Shown in pieces: positions 18,904 through 28,180 of a DNA stretch of 64,000 nt. Origin of the DNA: an uncultured Erysipelotrichaceae bacterium. GTDB lineage: Bacteria; Bacillota_I; Bacilli_A; Erysipelotrichales; Erysipelotrichaceae. The position numbers and the translations under genes were made by a program. The number at the start of each line of letters is the position of its first letter. Positions within the stretch are counted from its first letter, which is position 1. The notes under the pieces were generated by a model. That model saw nothing but the letters and a program-made list of their open reading frames with translations, was not told the origin of the DNA and ran no database searches. The stretch is taken from contig CANSQL010000001.1 in NCBI GenBank assembly GCA_947649125.1, positions 62,001 to 126,000 on the forward strand. Reading direction: 5' to 3'.

Positions 18904-18988
18904 ATATGTCCTTGTTCCCTTTTCCTTTTTAATCAATTCATTGAATTCACAAATAATCAAATAATCTGACATATAGTGTTATTTCCAC

Positions 18989-19017
18989 TGGACAATAGTG
19001 CTTAAGCATGCTAAACT
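18989..19017 (+). promoter_or_regulatory. Promoter with embedded palindrome upstream of the 19073 gene
   Basis: TGGACA (18989-18994), a 17-nt spacer and TGC-TAAACT (19009-19017), an extended -10. The spacer contains the perfect 10-bp palindrome TGCTTAAGCA (18999-19008), a likely repressor site. A second imperfect palindrome, AAGTATCGTATACTT, lies just downstream of the -10. Confidence 0.55.
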
Positions 19018-19072
19018 TTAAGTATCGTATACTTTCTAAAGAGCTTAAAAAAAACAGAAAAGGAGATGAATT

Positions 19073-19423
19073 ATGAAATTACCAAAATGGGAATACCCTA
19101 AATGGGATTCAAACGGCATCAGATGTCGTGATGAAGAAGAAATGGATCAAATTATGAATGATATTCAAGAATATGTGGATACAAACAATAAAGAATCCTT
19201 ACGCCGATATAACGATATTTGGGATCGAATCAGTGTAGAAAAAGGCTTTGATGACGATTCTGTCTATGATTTGATAGACAGACTTGACACTGACTCTAAA
19301 ATTTTTATTTTTGCGGCTGCAGCCGATATTTGGGATGTGCTTCACCCACTCACTAAAGAGGAGGAAATAGAGCGCTCACGCACCGCAAGAAAATCAATAA
19401 TCGAAAGAGGAATTCTGCCGTAG
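19073..19423 (+). CDS. Hypothetical acidic protein (116 aa)
   Basis: No family is recognised. The protein is small, soluble, strongly acidic and rich in Trp, Asp and Glu. It starts MKLPKWEYPKWDSNGIRCRD and continues with predicted amphipathic helices and a more hydrophobic stretch, KIFIFAAAADIWDVLHP. AAAGGAGATGAATT-ATG gives a clear ribosome binding site, so translation is likely. It is a single plus-strand gene between ispG and a convergent XRE regulator, with its own operator-bearing promoter. It could be a lineage-specific accessory gene; no toxin, antitoxin or immunity signature was found. Confidence 0.7.
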   Translation: MKLPKWEYPKWDSNGIRCRDEEEMDQIMNDIQEYVDTNNKESLRRYNDIWDRISVEKGFDDDSVYDLIDRLDTDSKIFIFAAAADIWDVLHPLTKEEEIERSRTARKSIIERGILP

Positions 19424-19440
19424 GGCGTAAATTCCGGTGA

Positions 19441-19653
19441 TTATTTATTATACTTATTATCGCTTAATTCCAATATATAATCAGCACTGACCTTATAAAG
19501 CGTACACAGACTTTTTAAATGTTCTGCCGATAAATTCCCCACCCCCCTTTCAAGATCGGAATAATAGCGCTGACTGATACATAAATAATGCGCAACATAG
19601 ACTTGCGTAAAATCATTGTCTTCTCTCAAATCACGAATTCGCTTAAATACCAT
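19441..19653 (-). CDS. XRE-family helix-turn-helix regulator (70 aa)
   Basis: A stand-alone Cro/C1-type DNA-binding domain. It reads MVFKRIRDLREDNDFTQVYV with the HTH at FTQVYVAHYLCISQRYYSDLE, then LSAEHLKSLCTLYKVSADYI. The start at 19651-19653 is chosen over an upstream one because AGGTGA lies 7 nt before it and the protein then begins at the domain edge. It is convergent with, and 17 bp from, the 19073-19423 gene, whose promoter carries a palindrome. Regulation of that gene by this protein is possible but untested. Confidence 0.85.
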   Translation of the reverse strand: MVFKRIRDLREDNDFTQVYVAHYLCISQRYYSDLERGVGNLSAEHLKSLCTLYKVSADYILELSDNKYNK

Positions 19654-19801
19654 GTCGATATCACCTGGAATCATTATAAATAAAAAACAATTAGAGTTTT
19701 GGTTTATAGTGTGAATAGCACTAAATATTATGGTCGGAAATTTGGGATGTATACTTATACAATGACGGAATAGATTACTGTGATACATCAGTCTGTCAGT
19801 T

Positions 19802-19829
19802 AAAAAAAGGACTGTATAAACAATCCTTT
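19802..19829 (-). terminator. Intrinsic terminator after the cyclophilin gene
   Basis: On the minus strand AAAGGATTGT pairs with ACAGTCCTTT (one G-U pair) around a 4-nt loop at 19806-19829, and a run of U follows (plus-strand A at 19802-19808). Confidence 0.7.
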
Positions 19830-19836
19830 GAAAAGT

Positions 19837-19887
19837 AAAGCTATCAATCGATTTTTAGATAAATCGCTGTTGAATAGCTTTTTTTAT
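19837..19887. terminator. Long hairpin with flanking T/A runs
   Basis: AAAGCTAT (19837-19844) pairs with ATAGCTTT (19874-19881), with further inner pairing of CGATTT and AAATCG. Seven T follow on the plus strand and a weaker U-rich run on the minus strand. It lies between the cyclophilin stop and its terminator and may act in both directions. Confidence 0.5.
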
Positions 19888-19916
19888 TACCGCTTATTGA
19901 TAATTCAAATACGGAA

Positions 19917-20654
19917 TTATTTCACTTCTTTGAACACAAAGCCTTCAATGAGTACATCAACAGCAGGACGATCGTTGACGCCTGTCTGCACATTGGCAAT
20001 TTTTTCAACGACATCCATTCCCTCGATCACCTGACCGAATACCGTATGCTGGTGATCCAAATAAGGAACACCGCCTACCTCACGATATTTTTCCTTGACA
20101 TTTTGCGGATGGACAAAGCCGGCATTGTTCCAGCCCTTTTTTTCTGCCTGTGCATAAATGCTTTGGAAATAATCTTCGCTGAACATGTCTTGATCCTTGT
20201 TTTGTACGATAAAGAATTGAGAACCGTTTGTATCCTTACCGGAATTTGCCATTGACAGCGCACCGGTGAAATTATACAGCTGATCGCTGAATTCATCCTC
20301 AAACGGTTTGCCCCAAATACTTTCTCCGCCGCGGCTGTTGCCGAGCGGATCGCCGCTTTGAATCATGAAGTTGGGAATCACACGATGAAAGGTAATATGA
20401 TTATAGTAGCCTTCCTTCGCATGCGTCACAAAGTTTTCCACTGCTTTGGGGGCGACCTTCGGAAACAGATGAATTTTAATATCACCTAAGCTTGTAGACA
20501 TCGTTGCGATGATATCGCCGCTTTGCGGCTTTTCAAATTGTAATAAGGTAACATCCTTGGGAATACCGGCATTCTCATCCTCATTTTTTTGTTTATTGTC
20601 GCAACCGGCAAATAAAAGCAGAGCTGCCGCAGCTAACAGACACCATTTTTTCAT
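19917..20654 (-). CDS. Cyclophilin-type peptidyl-prolyl isomerase, lipoprotein
   Basis: A 245-residue protein with a lipoprotein signal peptide ([18 protein letters not shown], lipobox cysteine at residue 18), so it should sit on the outer face of the membrane. The cyclophilin domain follows: [20 protein letters not shown], the catalytic region [35 protein letters not shown] and [17 protein letters not shown]. It catalyses cis-trans isomerisation of proline peptide bonds, here probably helping fold exported proteins. Its ATG overlaps the nfo stop by 4 nt. Confidence 0.94.
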   Translation of the reverse strand: MKKWCLLAAAALLLFAGCDNKQKNEDENAGIPKDVTLLQFEKPQSGDIIATMSTSLGDIKIHLFPKVAPKAVENFVTHAKEGYYNHITFHRVIPNFMIQSGDPLGNSRGGESIWGKPFEDEFSDQLYNFTGALSMANSGKDTNGSQFFIVQNKDQDMFSEDYFQSIYAQAEKKGWNNAGFVHPQNVKEKYREVGGVPYLDHQHTVFGQVIEGMDVVEKIANVQTGVNDRPAVDVLIEGFVFKEVK

Positions 20655-21538
20655 AATCTTACTCCTTGTTTAATTTTATCTTGAAGCTGTTCATCAAAGC
20701 TTCCCGACTTCAGCATCGCAATTTCCTGTTGATACGGAGGATTATCCTCAATATAAGGGGTTTCTAAAATCTTGACCACATTTTCCAAGCTCGGATGATG
20801 CACGATATGATGCAGCGTTTGATAGCCGATTTCACCGAAGCCGATATTGGCATGGCGATCCTTTTTAGCTCCCTGTATATTTTTAGAATCATTCACATGG
20901 ATACATGCCAAACGCTCTAAGCCGATGATGCGATCGAATTCCTGCAGCACCTCATCAAAGTGGGCAATATCATAACCGGCATCGTGAATATGACACGTAT
21001 CTAAACAAACGCTCAATGCCTCACCGTGCTTGACATGATCGATGATATAGCGCAACTGTTCGAAGCGATAACCTAATTCACTGCCCTTTCCGCTCATTGT
21101 TTCAAGCGCAATCGATACATTGCCCATATTCTGCATTGCCTCATCAAGTCCGCAGACGATTTTATCCAGTCCGGCCTCCTCGCCTGCCTTTACATGGGAA
21201 CCGGGATGAAGTACCAAATAGGAAGCCTCTAATTCTTTGACGCGCTCAATTTCCTTTGTCAGAAATTCAACTGCCAGCTCATAGGTTTCCGGCTTCAGAC
21301 AATTCGCAAGATTAATGATATACGGAGCATGGACGATCATTGACTGCTTAGAGATGCCGTGGCACTTCATCAGCTCATGCGCTTCCTTTACCTTCATTTC
21401 ACTGATCGGCTTACGTCTTGTATTCTGCGGCGGTCCCGTATAAATCATCAATGCATTCGCATCATAGGAAACTGCTTCCTTTACCGCTCCCAACAAATAA
21501 TCGGGAGCACTCATGGATACATGAGAACCGATAATCAT
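20651..21538 (-). CDS. nfo: Endonuclease IV (AP endonuclease Nfo)
   Basis: A zinc-dependent apurinic/apyrimidinic endonuclease of base-excision repair. The 295-residue TIM-barrel protein shows the metal-binding signatures [42 protein letters not shown] and [20 protein letters not shown] in the family order. It overlaps the upstream helicase stop by 4 nt. The helicase-nfo pairing matches B. subtilis cshB (yqfR)-nfo (yqfS). In spore formers Nfo also repairs DNA during germination. Confidence 0.96.
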   Translation of the reverse strand: MIIGSHVSMSAPDYLLGAVKEAVSYDANALMIYTGPPQNTRRKPISEMKVKEAHELMKCHGISKQSMIVHAPYIINLANCLKPETYELAVEFLTKEIERVKELEASYLVLHPGSHVKAGEEAGLDKIVCGLDEAMQNMGNVSIALETMSGKGSELGYRFEQLRYIIDHVKHGEALSVCLDTCHIHDAGYDIAHFDEVLQEFDRIIGLERLACIHVNDSKNIQGAKKDRHANIGFGEIGYQTLHHIVHHPSLENVVKILETPYIEDNPPYQQEIAMLKSGSFDEQLQDKIKQGVRL

Positions 21539-22905
21539 AATCTATCCCCTCTCTTTTCTATTTGTTTAGCCTTGGCCCGTTCCTTTTTCTGTCGCTGAAT
21601 GTCCTGTTGAATCAGCGCTCGTTTTGCCTTGCGCTTGAGCTTTTCAACCTCTTGTTTGCGCTTTGCCTTATAGCCCGGCTTTATCTTTTGTTTTTTACGC
21701 TTTATGATTTTATTGATTTCAGCACTTAACGGATCCTCCGGTTTTGCTTTTTTTGCATTCTTGGCTGATAACTGCTGCCAGCTTCCGTTTTTATAACGGC
21801 GATGCGCAAAGCTGATACCGCGCTTCTGCAGTGCTTTGATCATTGCCTCATCGCTGTCCTGATACAGTGCGTAACAAATTCCGTCCTTTCCCGAGCGACC
21901 GGTACGACCGCTGCGATGAATATAATAATCCAATTCCTTAGGAAAACCCATCGAAATGACATGCGAAACACCGTCGATATCTATTCCTCGCGCCGCAATA
22001 TCCGAAGCTACGACATAGGCTTTATCCAGCTTCATCAGCTGCTTCATGGCCTTCGTACGTTCACGCGGTGTTAAACTGCCGTGCAGCTCAATCACTCCGT
22101 AATTATGTTCCCGAAGCATTCGTGCCGTCAAAGCCGCCTGTTGTCTTGTATTCGCAAAGATCAAGCATACATACGGCTGAAAGGCCGGCAGTAATTCCAA
22201 TACCGCTTCCTCATAACTCAGATGCCTGCAGGGTATCAGCACATGCTCGATATTAGGCTGAAACAATCGATCGTTTTTAACCTGAACCGTTGCCGGATTT
22301 GTCATATATTTCTTTAAAAACGGCTTTAAACCTTCCGGTATCGTTGCCGAAAAGCTCATCATCTGTAAAGCCTTGTCCATACGGGAAGCAACGATATCGA
22401 TATCCTCTAAAAATCCGAATTCTAAGGTCATATCGGCTTCATCCACAACTAAGATCTTCACATGCTGAAGCATCAGCGTCTGTTCCTGTAAAAACAGATC
22501 TCGAATTCGTCCCGGTGTACCGATAATCACATGCGGCTGAACCTTAAGACTTTCATTCATGCGTGTTTTTTCCATACCGCCCGTAATCAAGCGTACTGCC
22601 AAATTAGGATCGGCCTCCTGCATCACCTTTGAGCGCTCATACAGCTGTATTGCCAACTCACGCGTCGGAACGGTAATCACTGCCTGTACATAATTCTTGG
22701 TCGTATCGACAAGCTCCATGATCGGAATTAAAAACGCATGCGTCTTTCCTGTTCCGGTTGCGGATATACCGATGATATCCCTTCCCTTACATGCCAACGG
22801 AATTACCTCTCTTTGAATTTCTGTCGGCACAATAAAATGATTCAACTGAATCATTTTCGCTGTTGTATCCTTTAGCTGATAGTCACTGAATCGACTTTCA
22901 CTCAT
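21535..22905 (-). CDS. cshB: DEAD-box RNA helicase (CshB-like)
   Basis: An ATP-dependent RNA helicase of 456 residues. The Q motif region precedes motif [12 protein letters not shown], then PTRELA, motif [16 protein letters not shown] in [22 protein letters not shown], and motif [12 protein letters not shown]. The C-terminal 90 residues are very basic ([17 protein letters not shown]), consistent with RNA binding. Its place directly upstream of nfo identifies it as the CshB/YqfR orthologue, linked in B. subtilis to cold growth and ribosome or RNA turnover. It diverges from ispH across a 157-bp gap. Confidence 0.93.
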   Translation of the reverse strand: MSESRFSDYQLKDTTAKMIQLNHFIVPTEIQREVIPLACKGRDIIGISATGTGKTHAFLIPIMELVDTTKNYVQAVITVPTRELAIQLYERSKVMQEADPNLAVRLITGGMEKTRMNESLKVQPHVIIGTPGRIRDLFLQEQTLMLQHVKILVVDEADMTLEFGFLEDIDIVASRMDKALQMMSFSATIPEGLKPFLKKYMTNPATVQVKNDRLFQPNIEHVLIPCRHLSYEEAVLELLPAFQPYVCLIFANTRQQAALTARMLREHNYGVIELHGSLTPRERTKAMKQLMKLDKAYVVASDIAARGIDIDGVSHVISMGFPKELDYYIHRSGRTGRSGKDGICYALYQDSDEAMIKALQKRGISFAHRRYKNGSWQQLSAKNAKKAKPEDPLSAEINKIIKRKKQKIKPGYKAKRKQEVEKLKRKAKRALIQQDIQRQKKERAKAKQIEKRGDRL

Positions 22906-23039
22906 GATTTCACCTCATTTTCAATCTGAAAGCTGTAAAAAGCATTTCTTTGTCTGCCTTCTGCTTTTAGATTCTTTCTTATTATACAGAATTTATCGCG
23001 AATGTAAACAAAATATTAGAGAAACACCGTGGAATACGT

Positions 23040-23045
23040 TATAAT
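23040..23045 (+). promoter_or_regulatory. -10 element of ispH
   Basis: TATAAT ending 17 nt before the ATG, with a short leader (AATAGCGAGGTGATTCT) nearly the same as that of ispG. The -35 is poor (TTAGAG at best). Confidence 0.55.
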
Positions 23046-23062
23046 AATAGCGAGGTGATTCT

Positions 23063-23974
23063 ATGGAAATCATTAAAGTAGCACCCCGAGGCTATTGTAA
23101 AGGTGTAATCAGAGCCATTCGTATGGCAATGGATTGCAGGAAGCAATATCCCGATCAAAAAATAACTATTTTAGGAATGCTGGTACATAATCATTTTGTT
23201 ATGGAAGCATTGGCCTTGAATCATATTCAAATGATTGATGATCCGAATAAAACAAGAGAACAGCTGTTAGAGGAAATCACTGAGGGTGTGGTGATCTTTA
23301 CCGCCCACGGCATTGCCCCGCAGGTAATCGAAAAGGCCCGACAAAAGGGCTTAATTTGTGTAGATGCTTCCTGTCCCGATGTATTAAAAACCCAGAATTT
23401 AGTGAAGGAGAAGCTTGCGGACGGCTATGAAATTTTATATATCGGCAAGGCAAAGCATCCGGAAGCGGAGGCTGTTTGTGCCTTAAGCAAGCATATACAT
23501 TTTATGGAGCCTGCCGATCCGATTCCCGATTTAGCGAATCAAAGGCTGTTTATAACCAATCAAACGACAATGTCTGTTTATGATTTAAAGGCATTGTTTG
23601 AAAAATTGAAGCAGCGCTTTCCCAAGGCAGAATTCAGTGAGGAGATTTGCAACGCAACCAGGATACGCCAAGAGGCGATTGCCGAGCTTACGGATATCGA
23701 TGTGCTTTATGTAGTCGGTGATCGCTTCAGCAATAATTCCAATCGTCTGGCGCAAATCGGTAAGGAGCGCGGAATTCCGCACGTTTATTTGATTGATACA
23801 GTACAGGATATTGAGGATGAACAATTCAAACAGGCAAAACGAGTTGCGGTTACGGCCGGGGCTTCTACCCCTACCTATTTGACCGATCAAGTCATTGCCT
23901 ATCTGCAGCATTACGATGCGAATAAACAAAAGCCTGAAATAAAGCTGTCGGCACTGTTAGGAGGAATCATATAA
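23063..23974 (+). CDS. ispH: 4-hydroxy-3-methylbut-2-enyl diphosphate reductase (IspH/LytB)
   Basis: The last enzyme of the MEP pathway, converting HMBPP to IPP and DMAPP with a 4Fe-4S cluster. The three cluster cysteines are in APRGYCKGVIRA, DASCPDVLKT and EEICNATRIRQEA. The HMBPP-binding region includes LVHNHFVM, FTAHG and GDRFSNNSNRL. It has 303 residues, as expected. GAGGTGATTCT-ATG marks the start. Its stop overlaps the start of the following oxidoreductase (TAATG). The cshB-nfo-ispH neighbourhood also occurs in B. subtilis. Confidence 0.97.
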   Translation: MEIIKVAPRGYCKGVIRAIRMAMDCRKQYPDQKITILGMLVHNHFVMEALALNHIQMIDDPNKTREQLLEEITEGVVIFTAHGIAPQVIEKARQKGLICVDASCPDVLKTQNLVKEKLADGYEILYIGKAKHPEAEAVCALSKHIHFMEPADPIPDLANQRLFITNQTTMSVYDLKALFEKLKQRFPKAEFSEEICNATRIRQEAIAELTDIDVLYVVGDRFSNNSNRLAQIGKERGIPHVYLIDTVQDIEDEQFKQAKRVAVTAGASTPTYLTDQVIAYLQHYDANKQKPEIKLSALLGGII

Positions 23975-24936
23975 TGAGTTCAACAAAGCGTCATTACGGT
24001 ATTATCAGCACCGCAACAATTGTACCTCGCTTTATCAAAGCACTGCAGGCAAACGGTGATATCGTAGAAGCGATTGCTTCAAGAAGCCTTGAAAAAGCAA
24101 AAGCACTTGCTAAGCAACTTGGTATTGAAAAAGCATACGGGTCTTATGAAGCACTGTATGAGGATGAATCGATAGAAGTTGTTTATATCGCTACGCCAAA
24201 TCATACGCATTATCAAGAGGTCATGAATGCTTTGAAGCATCATAAGCATGTGATCGTTGAAAAGCCTTTTGCGCTGAGCGGCAAGGATGCATTTGAAATG
24301 TTTCGGTTTGCGAAGGAACAGGGCTGCTTTTTAATGGAAGCACAAAAAAGTGTTTTTCTGCCGGCAACGATTCGCTTGAAGGAATTGATTGAACAGAAGG
24401 TGCTCGGAGAATGTCAACAGATTTCTATGATGTCCAGTTTTCCCGGTGCCTATGATAAGGAGCATTGGATGTACAAGGAAAGCGGCGGTGTATTATACGG
24501 CTCTGCGACTTACACGATTGAGTATCTTATGTATTTATTTCATGATCCTGCCGTTGAAATTCAGGCTGCGGTTGATACGGCTGAGAGCGGAGCTGTGATT
24601 GATGCCGGTATTCATCTTGTTTTAAACGGACATTTGTTGGCTGACAGTCATATTACGATGAAGGTCAGAACGGACAATGCAGCTGTGTTCTATTTTGATA
24701 AGGGATATATTCGGGTTGAAAATTATTGGAAGGCACGTAAGCTTGAGATTCATCCGTATGATGGAGCGAAATATGAGGAAAGCTTCCCTGTTGAGTATGA
24801 AATGGTGTATGAAGCAGCGCATGTGGATGAGTGTCTGGATAATCAGCTTTTGACAAGTCCGATTATGAGCTGTGAGCGGACGATCTTGTGCACACAGATG
24901 GTTGAGCAGTTGGTAAAGGATGCGCATACGGAGTGA
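23974..24936 (+). CDS. Gfo/Idh/MocA family oxidoreductase
   Basis: A 320-residue NAD(P)-dependent dehydrogenase. The N-terminal Rossmann part contains IVEAIASRSLEKAKALA, VVYIATPNHTHYQEV and the hallmark VIVEKPFALSG, whose lysine is part of the active site. The C-terminal alpha/beta domain follows from about residue 125. Family members oxidise or reduce sugars, inositols or sugar-nucleotides; the substrate cannot be read here. Translation is coupled to ispH by a TAATG overlap, although no metabolic link between the two is evident. Confidence 0.88.
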   Translation: MSSTKRHYGIISTATIVPRFIKALQANGDIVEAIASRSLEKAKALAKQLGIEKAYGSYEALYEDESIEVVYIATPNHTHYQEVMNALKHHKHVIVEKPFALSGKDAFEMFRFAKEQGCFLMEAQKSVFLPATIRLKELIEQKVLGECQQISMMSSFPGAYDKEHWMYKESGGVLYGSATYTIEYLMYLFHDPAVEIQAAVDTAESGAVIDAGIHLVLNGHLLADSHITMKVRTDNAAVFYFDKGYIRVENYWKARKLEIHPYDGAKYEESFPVEYEMVYEAAHVDECLDNQLLTSPIMSCERTILCTQMVEQLVKDAHTE

Positions 24937-24979
24937 AATCGGATTTGATTCCCTATTTTAGATCTACAATCTGATTCTG

Positions 24980-25021
24980 AAAAAAGCTTGTCTTTTATTG
25001 ATACGAAAAGGCAAGTTTTTT
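24980..25021. terminator. Bidirectional intrinsic terminator between convergent operons
   Basis: CTTGTCTTTT pairs with AAAAGGCAAG around a 9-nt loop (24987-25015). Six T follow on the plus strand and six on the minus strand, so it can end both the ispH-oxidoreductase transcript and the mrp-murT-gatD transcript. Confidence 0.85.
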
Positions 25022-25104
25022 ATTGTCCTATACAAACAAAAAAACGTATAGAAATCGATAAGCTGCTGATTCAAGCACAATAAAAATACTGCATAGCCCC
25101 TCAG

Positions 25105-25866
25105 CTACACAGTAATATTCATTCGCTTCAACATGACCTCTCGTGCCTGCTGCTCCAAAGAGTCATCCAGTCTTGTTAAATCGGTATACTTCAACTCAGG
25201 ATTCTGCTTTTTCAAGCACTTATAAATGACAAAATCAGCGACCTCGGGATTTTTCGGAAACAGCGGCCCGTGCATATAAGTCCCGAGCACTTGTCCGTTA
25301 TAAAAGCCTTCCATATGATCACTTTGATTGTTACCGTAACCGGACAATACCTTACCGAACGGCTTACTGACATTGCGCGTTTGCCCGCCGTGATTTTCAA
25401 AACCGATAATTGTTGTCGTAAAATCATCAAGCTGTGCCGAAATAGCGATATTGCCGATACAACGCTGATAATTGCTTCCGGCCTCTGTATAATAATCAAA
25501 GAATTTCAAGCCTTCGATTTTCGTACCGTCTGCGGCAATATAGTATTGTCCGAATAACTGATAACCACCGCAAATCAATACAACAAACGTACCCTGCTCC
25601 ATCGCTTTCGCAATCTGTTCTTTCCGCTTCAACAAATCTTCCATCAACAGCACCTGTTCTCGATCGGCACCGCCGCCCAAAAACAATAGGTCAAATTCGG
25701 TCAGATCCATTTCCTGCCCGATTTCCAAGGGAACGATTTCACACTCGATTCCTCTTTTCTCACAACGCTTGGACAGCACCATCATATTGCCCTTATCACC
25801 GTAAAGGTCCATGATATTATGATACATCCAACAAACACGTATTTTATTATGCTGCATGAGCTTCAT
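25105..25866 (-). CDS. gatD: Lipid II isoglutaminyl synthase, glutaminase subunit GatD
   Basis: A 253-residue class I glutamine amidotransferase of the CobB/CobQ-like type. The nucleophile cysteine is in VLICGGYQLFG and the catalytic histidine near the C-terminus in GTYMHGPLF. With MurT it amidates the D-glutamate alpha-carboxyl of the lipid II stem peptide to D-isoglutamine, needed for efficient cross-linking in many Gram-positives. Its start overlaps murT by 20 nt, matching the conserved murT-gatD operon. Confidence 0.94.
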   Translation of the reverse strand: MKLMQHNKIRVCWMYHNIMDLYGDKGNMMVLSKRCEKRGIECEIVPLEIGQEMDLTEFDLLFLGGGADREQVLLMEDLLKRKEQIAKAMEQGTFVVLICGGYQLFGQYYIAADGTKIEGLKFFDYYTEAGSNYQRCIGNIAISAQLDDFTTTIIGFENHGGQTRNVSKPFGKVLSGYGNNQSDHMEGFYNGQVLGTYMHGPLFPKNPEVADFVIYKCLKKQNPELKYTDLTRLDDSLEQQAREVMLKRMNITV

Positions 25867-27169
25867 CCTTCCTCATTAAAGCACGTACCGGTGCCAAGGC
25901 CGTATAGGTCGCAATGATATAGCTGCGAATATGATAATCATATAAAGTGTCCAATGCCTTCTTTGGATCCTCAATCACAATGATTTCACCCGGATAATCG
26001 GCATATTTGATCCGAAGCGCCATATCATAGGCTCTTGTGCCGGAACAGATGATACGCTGCGTAGAAAGCTGTAACACGCGCTCAAACTGTGCATCATAGA
26101 TCCAAGAAACATCGGTACCATCCTGTGCATTATCATTTAATACGATCATCAAGGCTTTTTCATCTTTATCCAATTCAATGGTTTTCAGTACCTCATTCGC
26201 ACCGGTCGGATTTTTCACAAGATTCAACGTATAATCATTTCCCTGCCACGCAAAGGTTTCATTACGTCCCGCAGGCTGCTTCGTATGCAGAAAGATGCGC
26301 TCACATAAATCATACGGGAGCTGATACAGCTTCGCAACAGCAATCACCGCCATGCAGTTGTAAATCGTATACAAGGAAGCAATCGGCGCATGAAACAAAG
26401 TGTTTTCATAACGGAAACTGCCCTGTTCGATCGTAATATCCTCACCGCAGACATCAAGCTTGGGAGTACAATACTCACAATTCGTACATTGAAACATTCC
26501 AATATGAGAATACTGATAAAAGGAATAGGTCAACATGTGATTACAGCGAGGACAGAATTTTCCCTCACTTGCCTCCTGCGGTGTACTTGAAGATGCCTCA
26601 CAGCGTTCAACACCGAAATACAAAACCGAAGCGTTAGGCGCATGATCCTTCACTCGCACCACATTGGGATCATTTCCGTTTAACACCAATGTTCCCTTGA
26701 AATCCTTGACCGCTGCTTCTATTTTTTGAATCAGCTGTTCCATTTCTTGGGAGCGATCCAGCTGATCGCGAAAGAAATTTGTCAGTACCAAGGTCGATAC
26801 CTTAACATGCTTCATAATATAAGGGATATTTAATTCATCAACCTCAAGCACCATCGCATCCGCATCGATCTTACCGCTGATACTCGCAGCGTTGATAAAT
26901 GCAGTTGCGATTCCTTCCTTTAAATTATCACCCTTGCGATTATTGATGATTTTTTGATTGGAAGCGGTAAATAAATCCGCAATCATATTGCTTGTAGAGG
27001 TTTTTCCGTTTGTTCCCGTTACTACGATAATCGGACATGTATAACGAAAACAATCAAAAATATTTTGATTCAGCTTTAAAGCGATTTGACCGGGAAAGGA
27101 ACCGCCCCTGCCCATACGTCTTAAAATAAATGATATCGCTTTGGTTAACAATAATACCGGTATTTTCAT
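25847..27169 (-). CDS. murT: Lipid II isoglutaminyl synthase, MurT subunit
   Basis: A Mur-ligase-like subunit of 440 residues that activates lipid II D-glutamate with ATP and receives ammonia from GatD. The P-loop VVTGTNGKTSTSNMIADL and the Mur central-domain segment LTNFFRDQLDRSQEM are present. MurT's own insertion carries a zinc ribbon (CPRCNHML then CTNCEYC). The C-terminal DUF1727-type domain includes KNPTGANEVLKTIE. GGAGG precedes the ATG, and a GAATAC/GTATTC hairpin lies just upstream of the ribosome binding site. It lies between mrp and gatD. Confidence 0.95.
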   Translation of the reverse strand: MKIPVLLLTKAISFILRRMGRGGSFPGQIALKLNQNIFDCFRYTCPIIVVTGTNGKTSTSNMIADLFTASNQKIINNRKGDNLKEGIATAFINAASISGKIDADAMVLEVDELNIPYIMKHVKVSTLVLTNFFRDQLDRSQEMEQLIQKIEAAVKDFKGTLVLNGNDPNVVRVKDHAPNASVLYFGVERCEASSSTPQEASEGKFCPRCNHMLTYSFYQYSHIGMFQCTNCEYCTPKLDVCGEDITIEQGSFRYENTLFHAPIASLYTIYNCMAVIAVAKLYQLPYDLCERIFLHTKQPAGRNETFAWQGNDYTLNLVKNPTGANEVLKTIELDKDEKALMIVLNDNAQDGTDVSWIYDAQFERVLQLSTQRIICSGTRAYDMALRIKYADYPGEIIVIEDPKKALDTLYDYHIRSYIIATYTALAPVRALMRKDEAHAA

Positions 27170-27194
27170 TCGTACCTCCTGAATACAAGGTATT

Positions 27195-28028
27195 CTATTT
27201 CATTGACGCAATAATTTGATCCACACAAGGCTTCATCAGTTGATCGATCAGCGACTGCTTCGCTTCATCGAAATCATCGTCCTTATGAATCATCGCAACG
27301 CTTTCCATCATCGGTAATTCACATAATAACTGCAGTTGATTTTGTTTTAAGAACTCCGTCGTATCATTATTTTGATAGATTCTGATCTGTTTACCGCAAT
27401 CAGGACATAACACATAGCTCATATTTTCAATTACACCGCAGATCGGTATATTCATCTGTTTGCACATATTGATTGCCTTAGTTACGATCATCGAGACCAT
27501 CGGCTGCGGTGTTGATACCATAATCACACTGTTGACCGGCATACTCTGCATGATCGTTAAGGCGACATCTCCGGTTCCCGGCGGCATATCGATCAATAAG
27601 TAGTCTAAATCACCCCACACGACATCGGTCCAAAACTGCTTGACCGCATTGCCGACGATCGGACCGCGCCATATCACAGGCTGATTTTCATCTTCCATCA
27701 AGAAATTCAACGACATCAGCTTGATGCCGTCCTTATCGATGACCGGTTCAATCGCGTCATTGGTTCCGTAGGCTTTTTCATGAACAACATTCATTAAGCG
27801 CGGAATACTGGGACCGGTGATATCCGCATCCATAATACCGACAGAAAAGCCGCGCTTTCTTAATTCCTTCGCTGTTAAAACGGTACAGCTTGATTTACCG
27901 ACACCGCCCTTTCCGCTCATAACGGCAATCACATGCTGAATATGATTTTTAGGATTATTGACGATTCCGCAAGCATCCTCTTTTTTTCCGCATTTTCCTT
28001 TACTCGGACAAGTATTACAATTACTCAT
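27195..28028 (-). CDS. Mrp/NBP35-type Fe-S carrier ATPase (ApbC)
   Basis: A 277-residue P-loop ATPase of the Mrp/Nbp35 group that carries and transfers iron-sulfur clusters. The deviant Walker A is VMSGKGGVGKSSCTVL, followed by MDADITGPSIPRLM and IDMPPGTGDVALT. The N-terminus is rich in cysteine (CNTCPSKGKCGKKEDAC), and a CPDCGK pair near residue 205 fits the bridging cluster site. It is the first gene of mrp-murT-gatD, so cluster delivery is physically linked to peptidoglycan amidation genes, perhaps only by chance. Confidence 0.92.
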   Translation of the reverse strand: MSNCNTCPSKGKCGKKEDACGIVNNPKNHIQHVIAVMSGKGGVGKSSCTVLTAKELRKRGFSVGIMDADITGPSIPRLMNVVHEKAYGTNDAIEPVIDKDGIKLMSLNFLMEDENQPVIWRGPIVGNAVKQFWTDVVWGDLDYLLIDMPPGTGDVALTIMQSMPVNSVIMVSTPQPMVSMIVTKAINMCKQMNIPICGVIENMSYVLCPDCGKQIRIYQNNDTTEFLKQNQLQLLCELPMMESVAMIHKDDDFDEAKQSLIDQLMKPCVDQIIASMK

Positions 28029-28080
28029 ATATATTCTCCTTATCTGTTTCTGCCCTACGGCATTCTCATTCTGAATTTAT

Positions 28081-28170
28081 TTATTTGTTTACCACTGATT
28101 CATCTTCATTGATTCTGTTTACCGGGAATGAAATCCCTTCATTTTCGATGAACCATTCACCGTCATTCAT
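28081..28170 (-). CDS. Possible short ORF between deoB and mrp (29 aa)
   Basis: A frame from ATG 28168-28170 to TAA 28081-28083 encodes an acidic 29-residue peptide starting MNDGEWFIENEGISFPVN. No ribosome binding site is evident and no family is recognised. It fills most of the deoB-mrp gap. It may be chance or a remnant. Confidence 0.25.
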   Translation of the reverse strand: MNDGEWFIENEGISFPVNRINEDESVVNK

Positions 28171-28180
28171 TGAAGCATTT

